A stretch of 64,000 bases of DNA, taken from Pyxicephalus adspersus. Its lineage: Eukaryota > Chordata > Amphibia > Anura > Pyxicephalidae. The notes beneath the pieces were generated by a model that saw nothing but the letters and a program-made list of their open reading frames with translations, made no database searches and was not told the origin of the DNA. Shown here piece by piece: positions 33,640 to 43,672 of the stretch. The stretch's first letter is position 1; each line of letters starts with the position of its first letter. The stretch is from positions 171,454,002 to 171,518,001 of the forward strand of contig NC_092858.1 in the NCBI RefSeq assembly GCF_032062135.1, in the 5' to 3' direction. The translations under genes and the position numbers were made by a program.

Positions 33640-35022
33640 GTTAGGAGATGTTTATAGGGCCGGTAATCCTGTGCTGTGCGCCACCACAGTATCTCTTCCC
33701 ATTTGTTTTTTCCAGTGGTGTCATGTGCATCAGCAAGGAATTAGCAGGATCTTCCGCTTCCCTTTAGCGGTGGAGCCTGAAATTTACTTTCTCGGCATCC
33801 CCAGCATACACTGAGGCTGTACACAGCTGAAGCGGATTTTGAGGTGCCGATTAGCGCTCCTGTCCTGCCATCGGCAATTGGGGCTTTATAACCTCTCTGC
33901 TTCCAGTGATCTGTGCTTGTTGTAGTGTTTAGCTGGGCTGATCTGTGCTGGAGTGTGATTTACTGTTACTGACCCATCATCTATACGGAGCCAGGACCGA
34001 CTTCTGTCTGTGACCCCGACTCTGCTTGTGCCTACTCCCTCTGTACCCCGTTTGGTGGACTGATTGCTCAAGTATGACTTTGGCTTTACACTTTGGATTT
34101 GCCTTATAGTACTGATTAAACTGTGGGCCCCTGCCAGCTCGTACCCAGAAGGGCATGCCCTGCACATTAAGTCCTGGGGGCAACCATGTTCTGGGAGCTG
34201 CAAGCAGTCTTCTGAGGCGGAGCAGGGGGATGCTAAAGGTGAAGACTGCAGCGTTAGATTGGGGGACTGGTGCCTGGTAATGACCAGAGCCTTACATGGG
34301 TGCCAAGTATCCACCCCTGCTGGTCTTCTCTGTTGCTGTCCCAGAATTTTGTGCATTTTTGTTCATAAAATGGTCCAGCACTAGTTCCCCAATCTAATTC
34401 CACAGTCTTCACCTATACCAATCCCTGCTCAGCCTCAGAAGGCTAATGTCCCCAGGGATGGCATTTGGGGAAGGACTGACAAGACCAGGAGCCTACAGAT
34501 AATGCAGTACAGAGGGTTCCAGCAGAGGCAAGTCCAGAATACAAAGCCAGAGGTCATTCACAGGTAATCAGTCCACCAGATAAGGTATACGAAGGTAAAG
34601 ACAAAGCAGAGTCAGGGTCACAGGCAAAGGTTGGACCAGGCAGCATATAACCACAGGGTCAGGAAACAGGCAGAAAAGGAGTCAGCAACAGAAAATTTAA
34701 CACATAAGCAGCAAGTCAGCCCAGTTTACACTACAGCAGGCTACTAGGGACTGTGAGCAGAAAGGGCATAAAGTTATAGAAGACAATGGCAGGACAGGAT
34801 GAAGCCAGGGACTAATCTGCTCCCTAAATCCCATTTAGCTGTGCACAGCCTCAGACTGTGTGCTGGGGATGCTGAGAAGATACATTTCAGGCTGCACGGC
34901 TAAAGGGAAGCATGAGATGTTGCTATTTCCTTGTTCTCTTTGCTGCTGCAAGTAACACCCCTGGACAAAATAAACTGGTGGTGCACAGCACGGGATCACT
35001 GGCCAGATAAGCGTCTCCTAAC
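33640..35022. mobile_element. Foldback (long inverted repeat) element, 1383 bp
   Basis: The left arm (33640-34278) and right arm (34375-35022) are diverged reverse complements over roughly 640 bp each, around a 96-bp loop. The outermost pairing is GTTAGGAGATGTTTATAGGG with mirrored GTTAGGAGACGCTTATCTGG. Further in, GCTTCCCTTTAGCGGTGGAGCC pairs with mirrored GCTTCCCTTTAGCCGTGCAGCC, GGTGGACTGATTGC with mirrored GGTGGACTGATTAC, and ATTGGGGGACTGGTGCC with mirrored ATTGGGGAACTAGTGC next to the loop. No transposase is present, and frames inside (up to 156 codons) run through the arms without domains. No target duplication could be fixed. It may be a snapback derivative of a DNA transposon or a tail-to-tail duplication. 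Confidence 0.85.
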
Positions 35023-35630
35023 AGGTGTAAAGTGTACTTACAGGTCACCTACCCTGGGTCTGTAGACCCAGAACCAAACTGCCAGCAGATATGGTCGATG
35101 GTTTATCTACTTTCCTATTTCTTATTTCTCAGTGTACTGACCCAGAGTTGGCAGACTGTTGGCTCTCCATTTCCAGCCTATTTGTTTCTCATGCGGCTAT
35201 GATGTCCATTTTTATGTAATCCAGATTCCTAAGGTCTGAGACCTCAGATAGAGGTGCAGAAATTAGGAATTACAGCTTTTTACAAACCATAACAAGATAA
35301 AAACTCAACACCCCACAATCAGCGGCAGTCATACAACACCACCGGGAGATCAATACATAACATCAGAGATAGAATAGTCTGAAGTAGCATGCAATTTTAG
35401 GTGAAATGTTTGTGAAATGAAGCAGTAGAAATAAAAAATTTGGCTGTTTTTTTTAACAGTGTAACAATCTTAACTCAAACATATTTTTCCTTTTTTTGTT
35501 GTGTATAAATCCTTTTCACTGCCTCTTGTTCATGTTGGACTAAAAATGGAGGGAAATCTCCCAAATGGCACACAAGTAATGAAAAAAAATGCATATTGGA
35601 AAAGTTTTCTTTTAAATATGCAGACAATAA
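35023..35630. other. DNA without recognised genes
   Basis: AT-rich with A-runs; no supported feature. Confidence 0.3.
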
Positions 35631-35635
35631 AAAAA

Positions 35636-35995
35636 AAAGTTCAGGTCTTCAGGTAACCCCTACTATAATTACGCACAGCTCACAGTACATGACTCGGGGG
35701 CAGCACCGATTGAGTCCACCCAATGCCCCTTTTTTAATGACTACCCCTACAAAACCAACCTCCCCTTCCACTAACAAAACACACTAACACAAAATTATAA
35801 AAAAAAATATATAAAAATAAAATATTTTTTGCCCCCCCAGCCTCACTTCCCTTGCTCAGGTGTTTATAGCCAAAAATATCATTGATGTCACTTTCACTGA
35901 CATGAGAAGCACAAATTGCTCATTGCTCAAAGAAGGTCTAGAAACCTATAGAGGAACCTTTGGGTTCTACAGAACTTTGGGTGAGAAACACTGGA
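35636..35995 (+). mobile_element. hAT-like family A (copy 4), interrupted
   Basis: TTCAGGTCTTCAGGTAACCCC and CAGCTCACAGTACATGA (35640-35692) are the left part. TAGCCAAAAATATCATTGATGTC, CATGAGAAGCACAAATTGC and GGGTGAGAAACACTGG (35868-35995) are the right part with the expected terminus. About 175 bp of A/C-rich sequence (35693-35867) intervenes and looks like an insertion. Confidence 0.7.
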
Positions 35996-37835
35996 ATAAA
36001 CCAATGAGCCAACAATAGGTTTTCCAGTAGGCATTACATGGAGACTGTGTGCTTCTTGCACCCAAGCATCTGGGATTGCAAACTATCGAAATAAAGGTAA
36101 TATTAGCTTTCAAGTGGCCATATTTAGACCATATCGGTCACTAAAACCTTGAAAGGTGGTTCTAAGGTTGGCCACCTGGGAGCTGTGGGTACCTCAACTT
36201 TGGGTTGTTCGCAGTTCCAGATGCTTGGGTGTGAGCAGCAATTGGAAGAGCATGCTTAGTTGTTTGGTAATAAAAATACACCTATTAATTTGCAGGGGCA
36301 ATGGCACTGGTGGTGGTGATGATGGTGGTGGGGTAGTCAATGCAATATATTTGGAAAGGAGTAATTCTAATCTTGCTAATCTCGAGCAAATAATTGGACC
36401 AAAAACACTAATTAGACTTAGAACTTTTCCCCTTGGAACCATTGTAGGAAAACAATGGCTACGTCCTTTTCAAAAAGAACACCACACAGTGTAAATGGGG
36501 TTGTGTGGCCCTGAAAAAAGTGATGAAGGACCTGCACAGAAAAATCCATTCTCCAAAAATCATGGTAGGACTTAATTATTATATTAGTACAGCTATATTC
36601 ATTCTTCCTGTTGCTAGTTCCACATTTTGTGGCTGGTTACAAATAATCTGCTTCACCTTGTTACTCATAAATAAAATCTAGGAAAGGACATAGGGATAGC
36701 AGCCATAGCAACCATCTTCAATTTAATTTTCCACTCAAAAAAAAAATCTGCAGAGAGTTTGCATGTTTCTCCATTTATATTTAAACCTTAGACAAGACAG
36801 AGCAATCAAACCGAGAATACGATAGATAAAACATTCATAAGCGGAGGTGACCTTTAGTGAAAGCTGCATGTCAAAATAATCAGTGGGAGCGGAACAAATA
36901 GAGGTTAAAAATAAAGGTAAATATGAATCTTGAATTTTTCTCAAAGTTTTCCAATGAATTAGTTTATGTGATGGGACCAACAAGGGGGTTTAGGCAGCAG
37001 AAAGAGATGGGGTAAGGCCCTTGAATAAATATCATTGCTTACCTGTATGTCTATCCCCCCATATATTGCTACACTCTTCACATATACAGAAGTCACCCCC
37101 CAGCCTTGGGAAGCTAGCAGCACCATCTCAGCATCTGGCTGCTCTCAATACTTTGGGAAGAATGATATTTGGGAACCCAAGGACTGACAAGGGACCAGGG
37201 CAAGGCAAGGTTGGGCCATGGGGTAGACAGAAATATTATGAAAGCCTAGTTATGGAGCAAAAGCAGGTCAGAAGATGGAGCTGAAGGTCATAAACTGCTG
37301 TCAATCAGCCAGCCAAGTTGGAAATGCAAGAGTTCATAGTCATAAAATTGGGCATGGGTTGGTCTAGGCAGAAGGCAATGGGAGGTGAGATAAAAGCTAA
37401 ATCAGAAAAAGGCAACAAACAATAAAGATTGCACCCACAGAGTTCAGAAACTATATCTCTAATGGGCAAGGTGGCCATGATTTGGGAGAATTAGCAACTG
37501 GCCGATCAGGGGCCATAATGCTGGTACAATCCAAGAGCTAGAAGTGGCTGATCTCCCTGCATGTGTGCATCCCCACCAAATACTGGCAAGAGACACGGAC
37601 AGTACTAAAAACCTGAAAGGGGTACGGGGTAGAGCTTGGAGGGGGTCAGTTACTATCTAGATTAATTCACATCAGGCATTTTCCAATAGTGAGCTCTTCC
37701 TGACATAATTCCCAATGTTGGCCCCATCCATTTGTGAGATTCAAGCATTCAAGCTCATTTTTGTGTGTTTAGCTCCTCTTGTTACATTCTATTATAAAAA
37801 AAAATATAAACCAAGCAAAGAGAGTCGGAACCCTA
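35996..37835. other. Long stretch without recognised genes
   Basis: Short unrelated frames only. A GGTGGTGATGATGGTGGTGG triplet patch sits near 36311-36330. Confidence 0.3.
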
Positions 37836-38285
37836 TATAATGGACACAACAGATGTATAGACCTGGGAACTAAACACAAGGATCGTGGAAGCTCTTCATA
37901 ATGGGCACAGCAGGTGTAAAGATCTGGAAACTAAGCACAAGGATTGTTGTAGCCTTTTATAATGGGCACAGCAGGTGTACAGACCTGAGAACAAAGCACA
38001 GGAATGGTGGATGCCCTTTATAATGGGCACAGCAGGTGTACATACCTGGGAATTAAGCCCGGGATAAAGGCAGGCATACATAATGGGCACAGCAGGGGTA
38101 TAGATCTGGGAATTATGTACAGGGATGGAGGGTTCCCATCATAATGTGCCCAGCAGCTATACAGACCTTATGCTCTTCATAATGGGCACAGCAGGTGTAC
38201 ACATACTTGATAACTAAGCCCTGGGATGGTGGCAGCCCTTCATAATGTGCACAAAAGGTGTACAGACTGGCAGAGAGACCTGAAG
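37836..38285. repeat. 61-bp tandem repeat, eight units
   Basis: Unit CATAATGGGCACAGCAGGTG, TACAGACCTGGGAACTAAGC, ACAGGGATGGTGGCAGCCCTT. The ATGGGCAC anchor falls at 37840, 37901, 37962, 38023, 38083, 38144, 38182 and 38244, so spacing is 60-62 bp except for one 38-bp shortened unit. The minus-strand Cys/Tyr-rich frame across it is an artefact. Confidence 0.9.
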
Positions 38286-38463
38286 CATTTCCATGATTAT
38301 TATGATATATAATTTTCTTGTTTTTGCTTAGTATTGTAAAAATAATAAAGAAAAAAAGGAAGAGGGTCTATCTATCCTTGAATTATTATCTTATGTGCCA
38401 ACCTTTTTTTTGGGGCAAAAGAGTAGGTATTATTGATATGTTTAGTGTGTTATATTCGTGGCA

Positions 38464-38523
38464 TACAATACAATAGTATAACATAAAATTGAATTTATGT
38501 TATACTCTTGTATTGGTATTGTA
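38464..38523. repeat. AT-rich hairpin
   Basis: TACAATAGTATAACATAAA pairs with TTTATGTTATACTCTTGTA with a 6-nt loop (38488-38493). The stem is about 22 bp with one mismatch, and pairing resumes after a 5-nt bulge. Confidence 0.7.
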
Positions 38524-38529
38524 TATTTT

Positions 38530-39979
38530 ACCTTTTTTTGTATTTTACCTGTATTGTATTTTTAACCCCGGCTTTTTATTTCCTTTTTCCAAATTGCATT
38601 GTATTGTAGTTACCAAAATTAAGAGTTTTCATCTCTCTACGATTTCAGAATCGATCGAAAAATTTTGGTCAAATTTTGTCACATTGCCACAATGCATCCC
38701 ACTTTGAAAGTGCAACATGAAAGTGGTCTTTGGTAGTTTGTGATGGTGCATTGGCACTTTTAAAGGCTGCTGAAAAGCTTCCTTTAAATATCCTGGACCG
38801 GCCGTAGCGCTATGGCTCTGAATTCATCCCATTAATAAATATATTTTATACAGAAAGCTAAGAAAAAAACATTGAAGAAAAGAAGAATAAAAAATTTAAA
38901 TAATGAAATAACAAGAATTGACAAACTATGCTACCCCAAAGGCAACATACATAACCCATAACCTCTAATAAGATTGTATTTTTTATCAAATACATTTTGC
39001 ATGAACAGCTGAGCGAAACAGTTTTCATCTTGGCTAAATATTGCCAACAGCAAAATGGGTAATTCTGCAGCAAAATCAATTCTGCTCATCCCTAATCAGG
39101 GTGTTTTGTCCTATTTTACTGCAGTGCAGCTTTTGAAATGGTTTGATTCCCCCTACACAGGTAAATGTGAATGTTCTGTGCAGACAAAAAATACACATAT
39201 GAAGTGAGATAATAAAAAGATCAAAATGAGTCACGTGACCTCTCATCATCTGACACCTTGGCCAAAAAATATAAATTATAAATCATTTATGCAAAATTCA
39301 TTCACCCAACTTGTTAAATAATTATCCGCTTTAATGAAAATGATGCTGGTTTGGAATGTCATTAATTATCAGGGAGGGAAAAGAACAAACTGAAATGAGA
39401 TTCCTCCCAGCCTGAAACAAACGCAGTTCCATTTTTTTTCTTTACATTTCACTTATCAGCTAATTTCCGCTCTTTAATTTATTACGGCTGTCAAAGCTTC
39501 TGACATTGTGTTATCACTTCATTCAGTATTGCTGCACTTTATTCAAAGACTGCTTTAATGGCAGCAAAAGTCATTTCTCTTTTGTCTCAGTGGGAGGTAT
39601 GTTACATCCGATATTAATATTGTTTAAATAATATAACATATAATTATCCTAAAGTTCACTAATGTCATAATGATATGTAAGAGTTGTCTTCTCTTTGTTT
39701 AAGGAGAACTTGTTGGAGAGGAAATGAGCCAATATCCTGGACATGTTGGATTTACACCTTTGTGTGTTTATTTGTATAGGTTTTTAGGTGTGTTATCAGC
39801 AATCTTGCATTTTTATACATTTGCTATTGTCATTATAAGGCTCCATAATACATAACGATCATACCCATAATTTATACAAACACACCATTAGGAAATAAAA
39901 ACATACATATGAATTAGCTCAAATAAAACCTGTGTAGCTGTGTTGATGTGCATTCAAGAGAATAGAAAAGTTGCAGGCT
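38530..39979. other. Unique DNA; conserved-element candidate at 39270-39560
   Basis: 39270-39560 carries AAATCATTTATGCAAAATTC, AATAATTATCCGC and TGTCATTAATTATCAGG with no recognised repeat. Composition and clustered TAAT cores suggest a conserved regulatory element. No gene seen. Confidence 0.3.
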
Positions 39980-40895
39980 GCAAGGTCATCATTCGTGTCC
40001 TTCATTTGCTACCTATGAACTCATTGCTTACAGCTAGAGAATTAGGAACAGCCAACGTGTACACTAAATTAAGGTCAGGGGATCATTAAATAATCAATGT
40101 CCAGCCTGAACTTTTTCTTGATTTTAGATAGAGTTGGGATAGAGCATGATCTAGGTAAAGTAAAGGCGGGAAGTAGGCAAAGTACGGGCGGGCAGTAGCC
40201 ATGGCTGGCTATTGTGTTAAAACATGGCTTCTTATTAACAAATATAGTTTATATAGTAGTTTTTTTTAGATATAGGGTGGCTCTCGATGGTCAGTACCTT
40301 GCCAGTCACTTTGCTGGCCCATCCTCAACATTTGACAGTGGGTTGTACTACTACCCCCTCCATTCATTCTCTATGGGCAGACGAGGGTGGGACGCTACAT
40401 TATGATCATGAGAATGCAAAGCAACCATTCTGAACTAAGCCTTAGAGAAATTTTACCTAATTTGCCGGCTCTAAGTGTATCATCCTTGTCGTTCATTTGC
40501 TACCTATGGAGTCATTGGATGGAAAGAAGTTGGTAACTTGTGCAGTAGAACCAGCCAATTTGCACACTAAATAAGGTCAGAGGCTCATTAGGTAATTAAA
40601 ATCCTGCCAGAATGTTTCCTTAATTTTAGAAAGAGTTGGTAAAGTGTCCAATCTAGGATGCAGGCAGGTAGGCAGTAGGCAACAGGTGTTCCTGGGTGGC
40701 TTGTGGTGGTAAGCAATTTGCTGGTCACTTGGCCGCCCAAACTGCTAGCCCCTCCATTAATTTTTTATGAGCATCCAAAGTTGAAAAGCTACATGGACAC
40801 ATTGGTGGGGGTCATGATAATAATCAAACGATAACTGCACCACAGCCTCATTGCTCATCTAAGTTTAGCCATAAAGAAGTTTTCCCTTATTTACT
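39980..40895. repeat. Diverged tandem duplication, unit about 490 bp
   Basis: TTCATTTGCTACCTATGAACTC (about 40002) recurs as TTCATTTGCTACCTATGGAGTC (about 40493). The order GAACCAGCC/GAACAGCC, CACTAAATTAAGGTCAGGGG, GATTTTAGATAGAGTTGG, CCCCTCCATTCATTC and CTAAGCCTTAGAG is kept in both. Divergence is substantial, so the duplication is old. No coding content. Confidence 0.75.
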
Positions 40896-40903
40896 GTCTA
40901 GGT

Positions 40904-41100
40904 CAGGGTTGCCCACACTTTTTTGGCTTGCGAGCTACTTTTAAAATGACCAAGTCAAAATGATCTTGCAACAATAAAAACTTGGACTTAATAACTCCTG
41001 TGCACAGTAGAGTTTATTTTGAAAGACAGGGCTCCGCAATCTACTCGCGTTAACTTTGCGATCCACCTGTAGATCGCGATCCACCTGTTGGGCACCCCTG
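40904..41100. mobile_element. hAT-like element, family F (197 bp)
   Basis: Starts CAGGGTTGCCCACACTTTTT and ends CCTGTTGGGCACCCCTG. The 8-bp flanks are GTCTAGGT (40896-40903) and GTCTTGGT (41101-41108), 7 of 8 identical. The body has GCGAGCTACTTTTAAAATG and GATCGCGATCCACC, wording of a hAT-derived repeat common in fish and frogs. No transposase. Confidence 0.85.
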
Positions 41101-41108
41101 GTCTTGGT

Positions 41109-42832
41109 GATTTTTTACCAGAAAGTGAGGGATAAAATGTACAACAGAGATACTGAGAGAAATAAAATTGTTTTGCACTACATCCCTGATATAAAACAAA
41201 ATCTTAAATTTCTATTCCCTGGGGATCTAAGGAATAGGGTAGGGGATGCACAGATTATTGGCTTGACCACTATTTGGGGATTTGATTATAAAGACCCACA
41301 ATAATCCATAAACATGCTTAGGTGGACCCAGTGAAAATCTTCATGGTTGGGGAACTGGGAAACCTTTCAAATGTAAGACATTATTCTAAATAGAATTTTG
41401 TTGGAATTAAGGCAACAATTATTCGTTTTTCTCAGAAACATTGGCTTTACTTTTTGGATCTTTCCAAGATGGTTCTTTTGCAACAATTTTGATGTCATGG
41501 TATTAAAAAAGTCATACTTATGCATGTATAGGTCAGCTATGGAAATGATTGGTTTGTTTATAGTAGACTTCATTGGAAGGTTTTCCTTGAATAGAATGGC
41601 ATTGTGACCATCTGGGCAGTATTCGCATTCTTCTTTAGCATGCATACCTGATTCACTTTTTCTTCAAATGCCAGAGTTACTTTTATTCCACAAACCATAT
41701 TTTATTCCATATATACAAGTATACATATATACAAATTGATTAAATTGGTAATGAAAAATAATTTAAGAAAAAACAACAGTTTTTTTTGGAAAGTTTGGGA
41801 AATGAGAAATATAAAGGAGAATGTTTGCTACCTGTGAGTTAAGAACCCAAAAGAAGTCCCAGGATCAGTTATGGGAGTCTCTACATGTATTTCCAGAAAT
41901 GAAACTGTCTGGGGTCACATAATAATAATCGACTCGTATGGCCTTCATCACTGAAGCTGATTATATTTCCCTCTGTTCTCTGGTGTAATAATAGTCATCT
42001 GTACAGCCTCAAATCTATTTAATCTTCGAGACCTAAGCACTGCATTACAGAAGCTACAGACTCACTAACATGCTAATACATGGTTTAATCTGTGATGGTG
42101 TTTCTGGTTTCACATTGATTTTAACTCAGCACCTAAATTGGCTCACTTGCTCTGAAAATATCAATGCATAATAAGAACCCGATTTATATCTGAAATGTTC
42201 TGCATCTGTGCCTGGATGATGGAATTTCATGCAATGAGAAGTCTTCAAAAGAGCCCTTTAGTCAACAAACAATGTTGGAAAATGTGTTTTCAGGCATTTA
42301 TAATGGCCACTGACTCTGCAAAATCTTTTTCTGAGCGGGCCGTCACTTATTCTTGCTGTGTTACAGCTCTCACTGAGTTGCATTATTCTATAAAGTGTTC
42401 TAATGTTTTCCAAGCCTGCAGTTATTGCTGCACAAGATCCAGGCACGTGCCTGAACTCCATGTGCTAAATATCTGCCGCCCACGCCGTGCCTGCAACGTG
42501 AGATGGTTGCAGCTCTGCTTTATAAACTTTTAAAAACCTAACTTTTTAAGACCTGACCGTTATAAATAAATAAAGTGTGTACACAATCACTTATTTAGGC
42601 ACTTTGCTTTTATTCAGCAGCCAGTGAAGTTATACTCATATGAGCACTGTGCATGGAAAAGGCAATAATAAAAAGGCAAAAAGTTCCAGAGAGCCGCGCA
42701 AACTGCAGAAACATAAAAAAAAAACTGTGACTGGTGGGATACAGATGTCACACCGATTAGGATGTGAACAAATCTGAAATCTGAATGCAGTGACATGCAC
42801 AACAATATATCCTGAGAAGAGGGAAAGGAATT
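41109..42832. other. Long stretch without recognised genes
   Basis: A 112-codon frame at 42195-42533 is Cys-rich but overlaps an opposite-strand frame and lacks domains. The region around 42170-42530 is repeat-free. No support for a gene. Confidence 0.3.
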
Positions 42833-42840
42833 ATATAGAC

Positions 42841-43390
42841 CAGGGGTGTCAAACTCAAATGCACAGTCAGCCAAAATTAAAAACTTAGATAAAGTCTATT
42901 TATTAAAAAAATTGAGGAAATTTTCCCTTCTCATTAGATTTAAAACCTTGATGCGATCACGACCAGATAACAGCAGGCTACACACAGCCTGAGACACCGC
43001 TATATGACACAAGGCCATGGGTCGCCAACAAGCTCCTGTAACTCCAAAAGCCTCCTAGCATCTCCCATGTGTAGCTGGGAGGCTAAATACGAGCTGGGAG
43101 GCTAAATACGAGCTAAATGTTATGAATGGCCCGCCACTGGAACTCCCTCTTCATTAAAATAGCGCAGCTACCACAATTCCGGGCATTACTTGCATCTATA
43201 AAACAGTCCAATGTGGGGCAACGCATAGGCAGAGAGCACGCTGGTCTATAGACGCAAGCGATGCCGGGAATTGTAGTAGCAGCGCTATTTCGAAGCAGCG
43301 CCTGCAGTTTATATTTAGGATTACTTCAGGGGCCAAAAAAAGTATGTAGTGGGCCAGATTTGTCCCACGGGCCAGAGTTTGGCACCCCTG
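42841..43390. mobile_element. hAT-like element, family G, with perfect 8-bp target duplication
   Basis: Terminal inverted repeats CAGGGGTGTCAAACTC and GAGTTTGGCACCCCTG. Target duplication ATATAGAC at 42833-42840 and 43391-43398, identical. The 550-bp body ends with GTGGGCCAGATTTGTCCCAC and contains a 19-bp tandem repeat (AGCTGGGAGGCTAAATACG at 43073 and 43092) and GCGCTATTTCGAAGCAGCGC. No transposase frame. The perfect duplication suggests a comparatively recent insertion. Confidence 0.9.
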
Positions 43391-43398
43391 ATATAGAC

Positions 43399-43664
43399 TA
43401 ATGTTTCCCAACCAGGGTTCCTCCAATGGTTTCTCAGGATTCCTTGAGGAAATTGTGCCTCTCAGGGCAGTTTAACTGACATTAATGATTCTTTTGGCTA
43501 TCTGTAAGGATGCCGTTCTTTCCATTTGCCAGCAATGTAAGAGGCATTCTTCCTACTGACATCTCACTAATGTACTGTGAGCTGTGGATATAGTAATTAA
43601 AGAAGGGGATCCTTAAGACCTAAAATGAAGGGTCCCCACATGTTAACAAGGTCAATAAAGACTG
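43399..43664 (-). mobile_element. hAT-like family A (copy 5), directly abutting the previous element
   Basis: Left end TAATGTTTCCCAACCAGGGTTCC, body TTTTGGCTATCTGTAAGG and TACTGTGAGCTGTGGATATAG, right end AAGGTCAATAAAGACTG. Flanks are ATATAGAC (43391-43398) and ATAAAAAC (43665-43672), 6 of 8 matching. It therefore appears to share its left target copy with the family G element. Confidence 0.8.
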
Positions 43665-43672
43665 ATAAAAAC

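Noticed and set aside
33886..34384. Overlapping 156-, 106- and 68-codon frames
   Set aside because: Inside the foldback element on opposite strands; no domain, and the mirrored arm does not keep the frame.
42195..42533. 112-codon Cys-rich frame as a secreted peptide gene
   Set aside because: No clear signal peptide with a regular Cys pattern, and it overlaps an opposite-strand frame.
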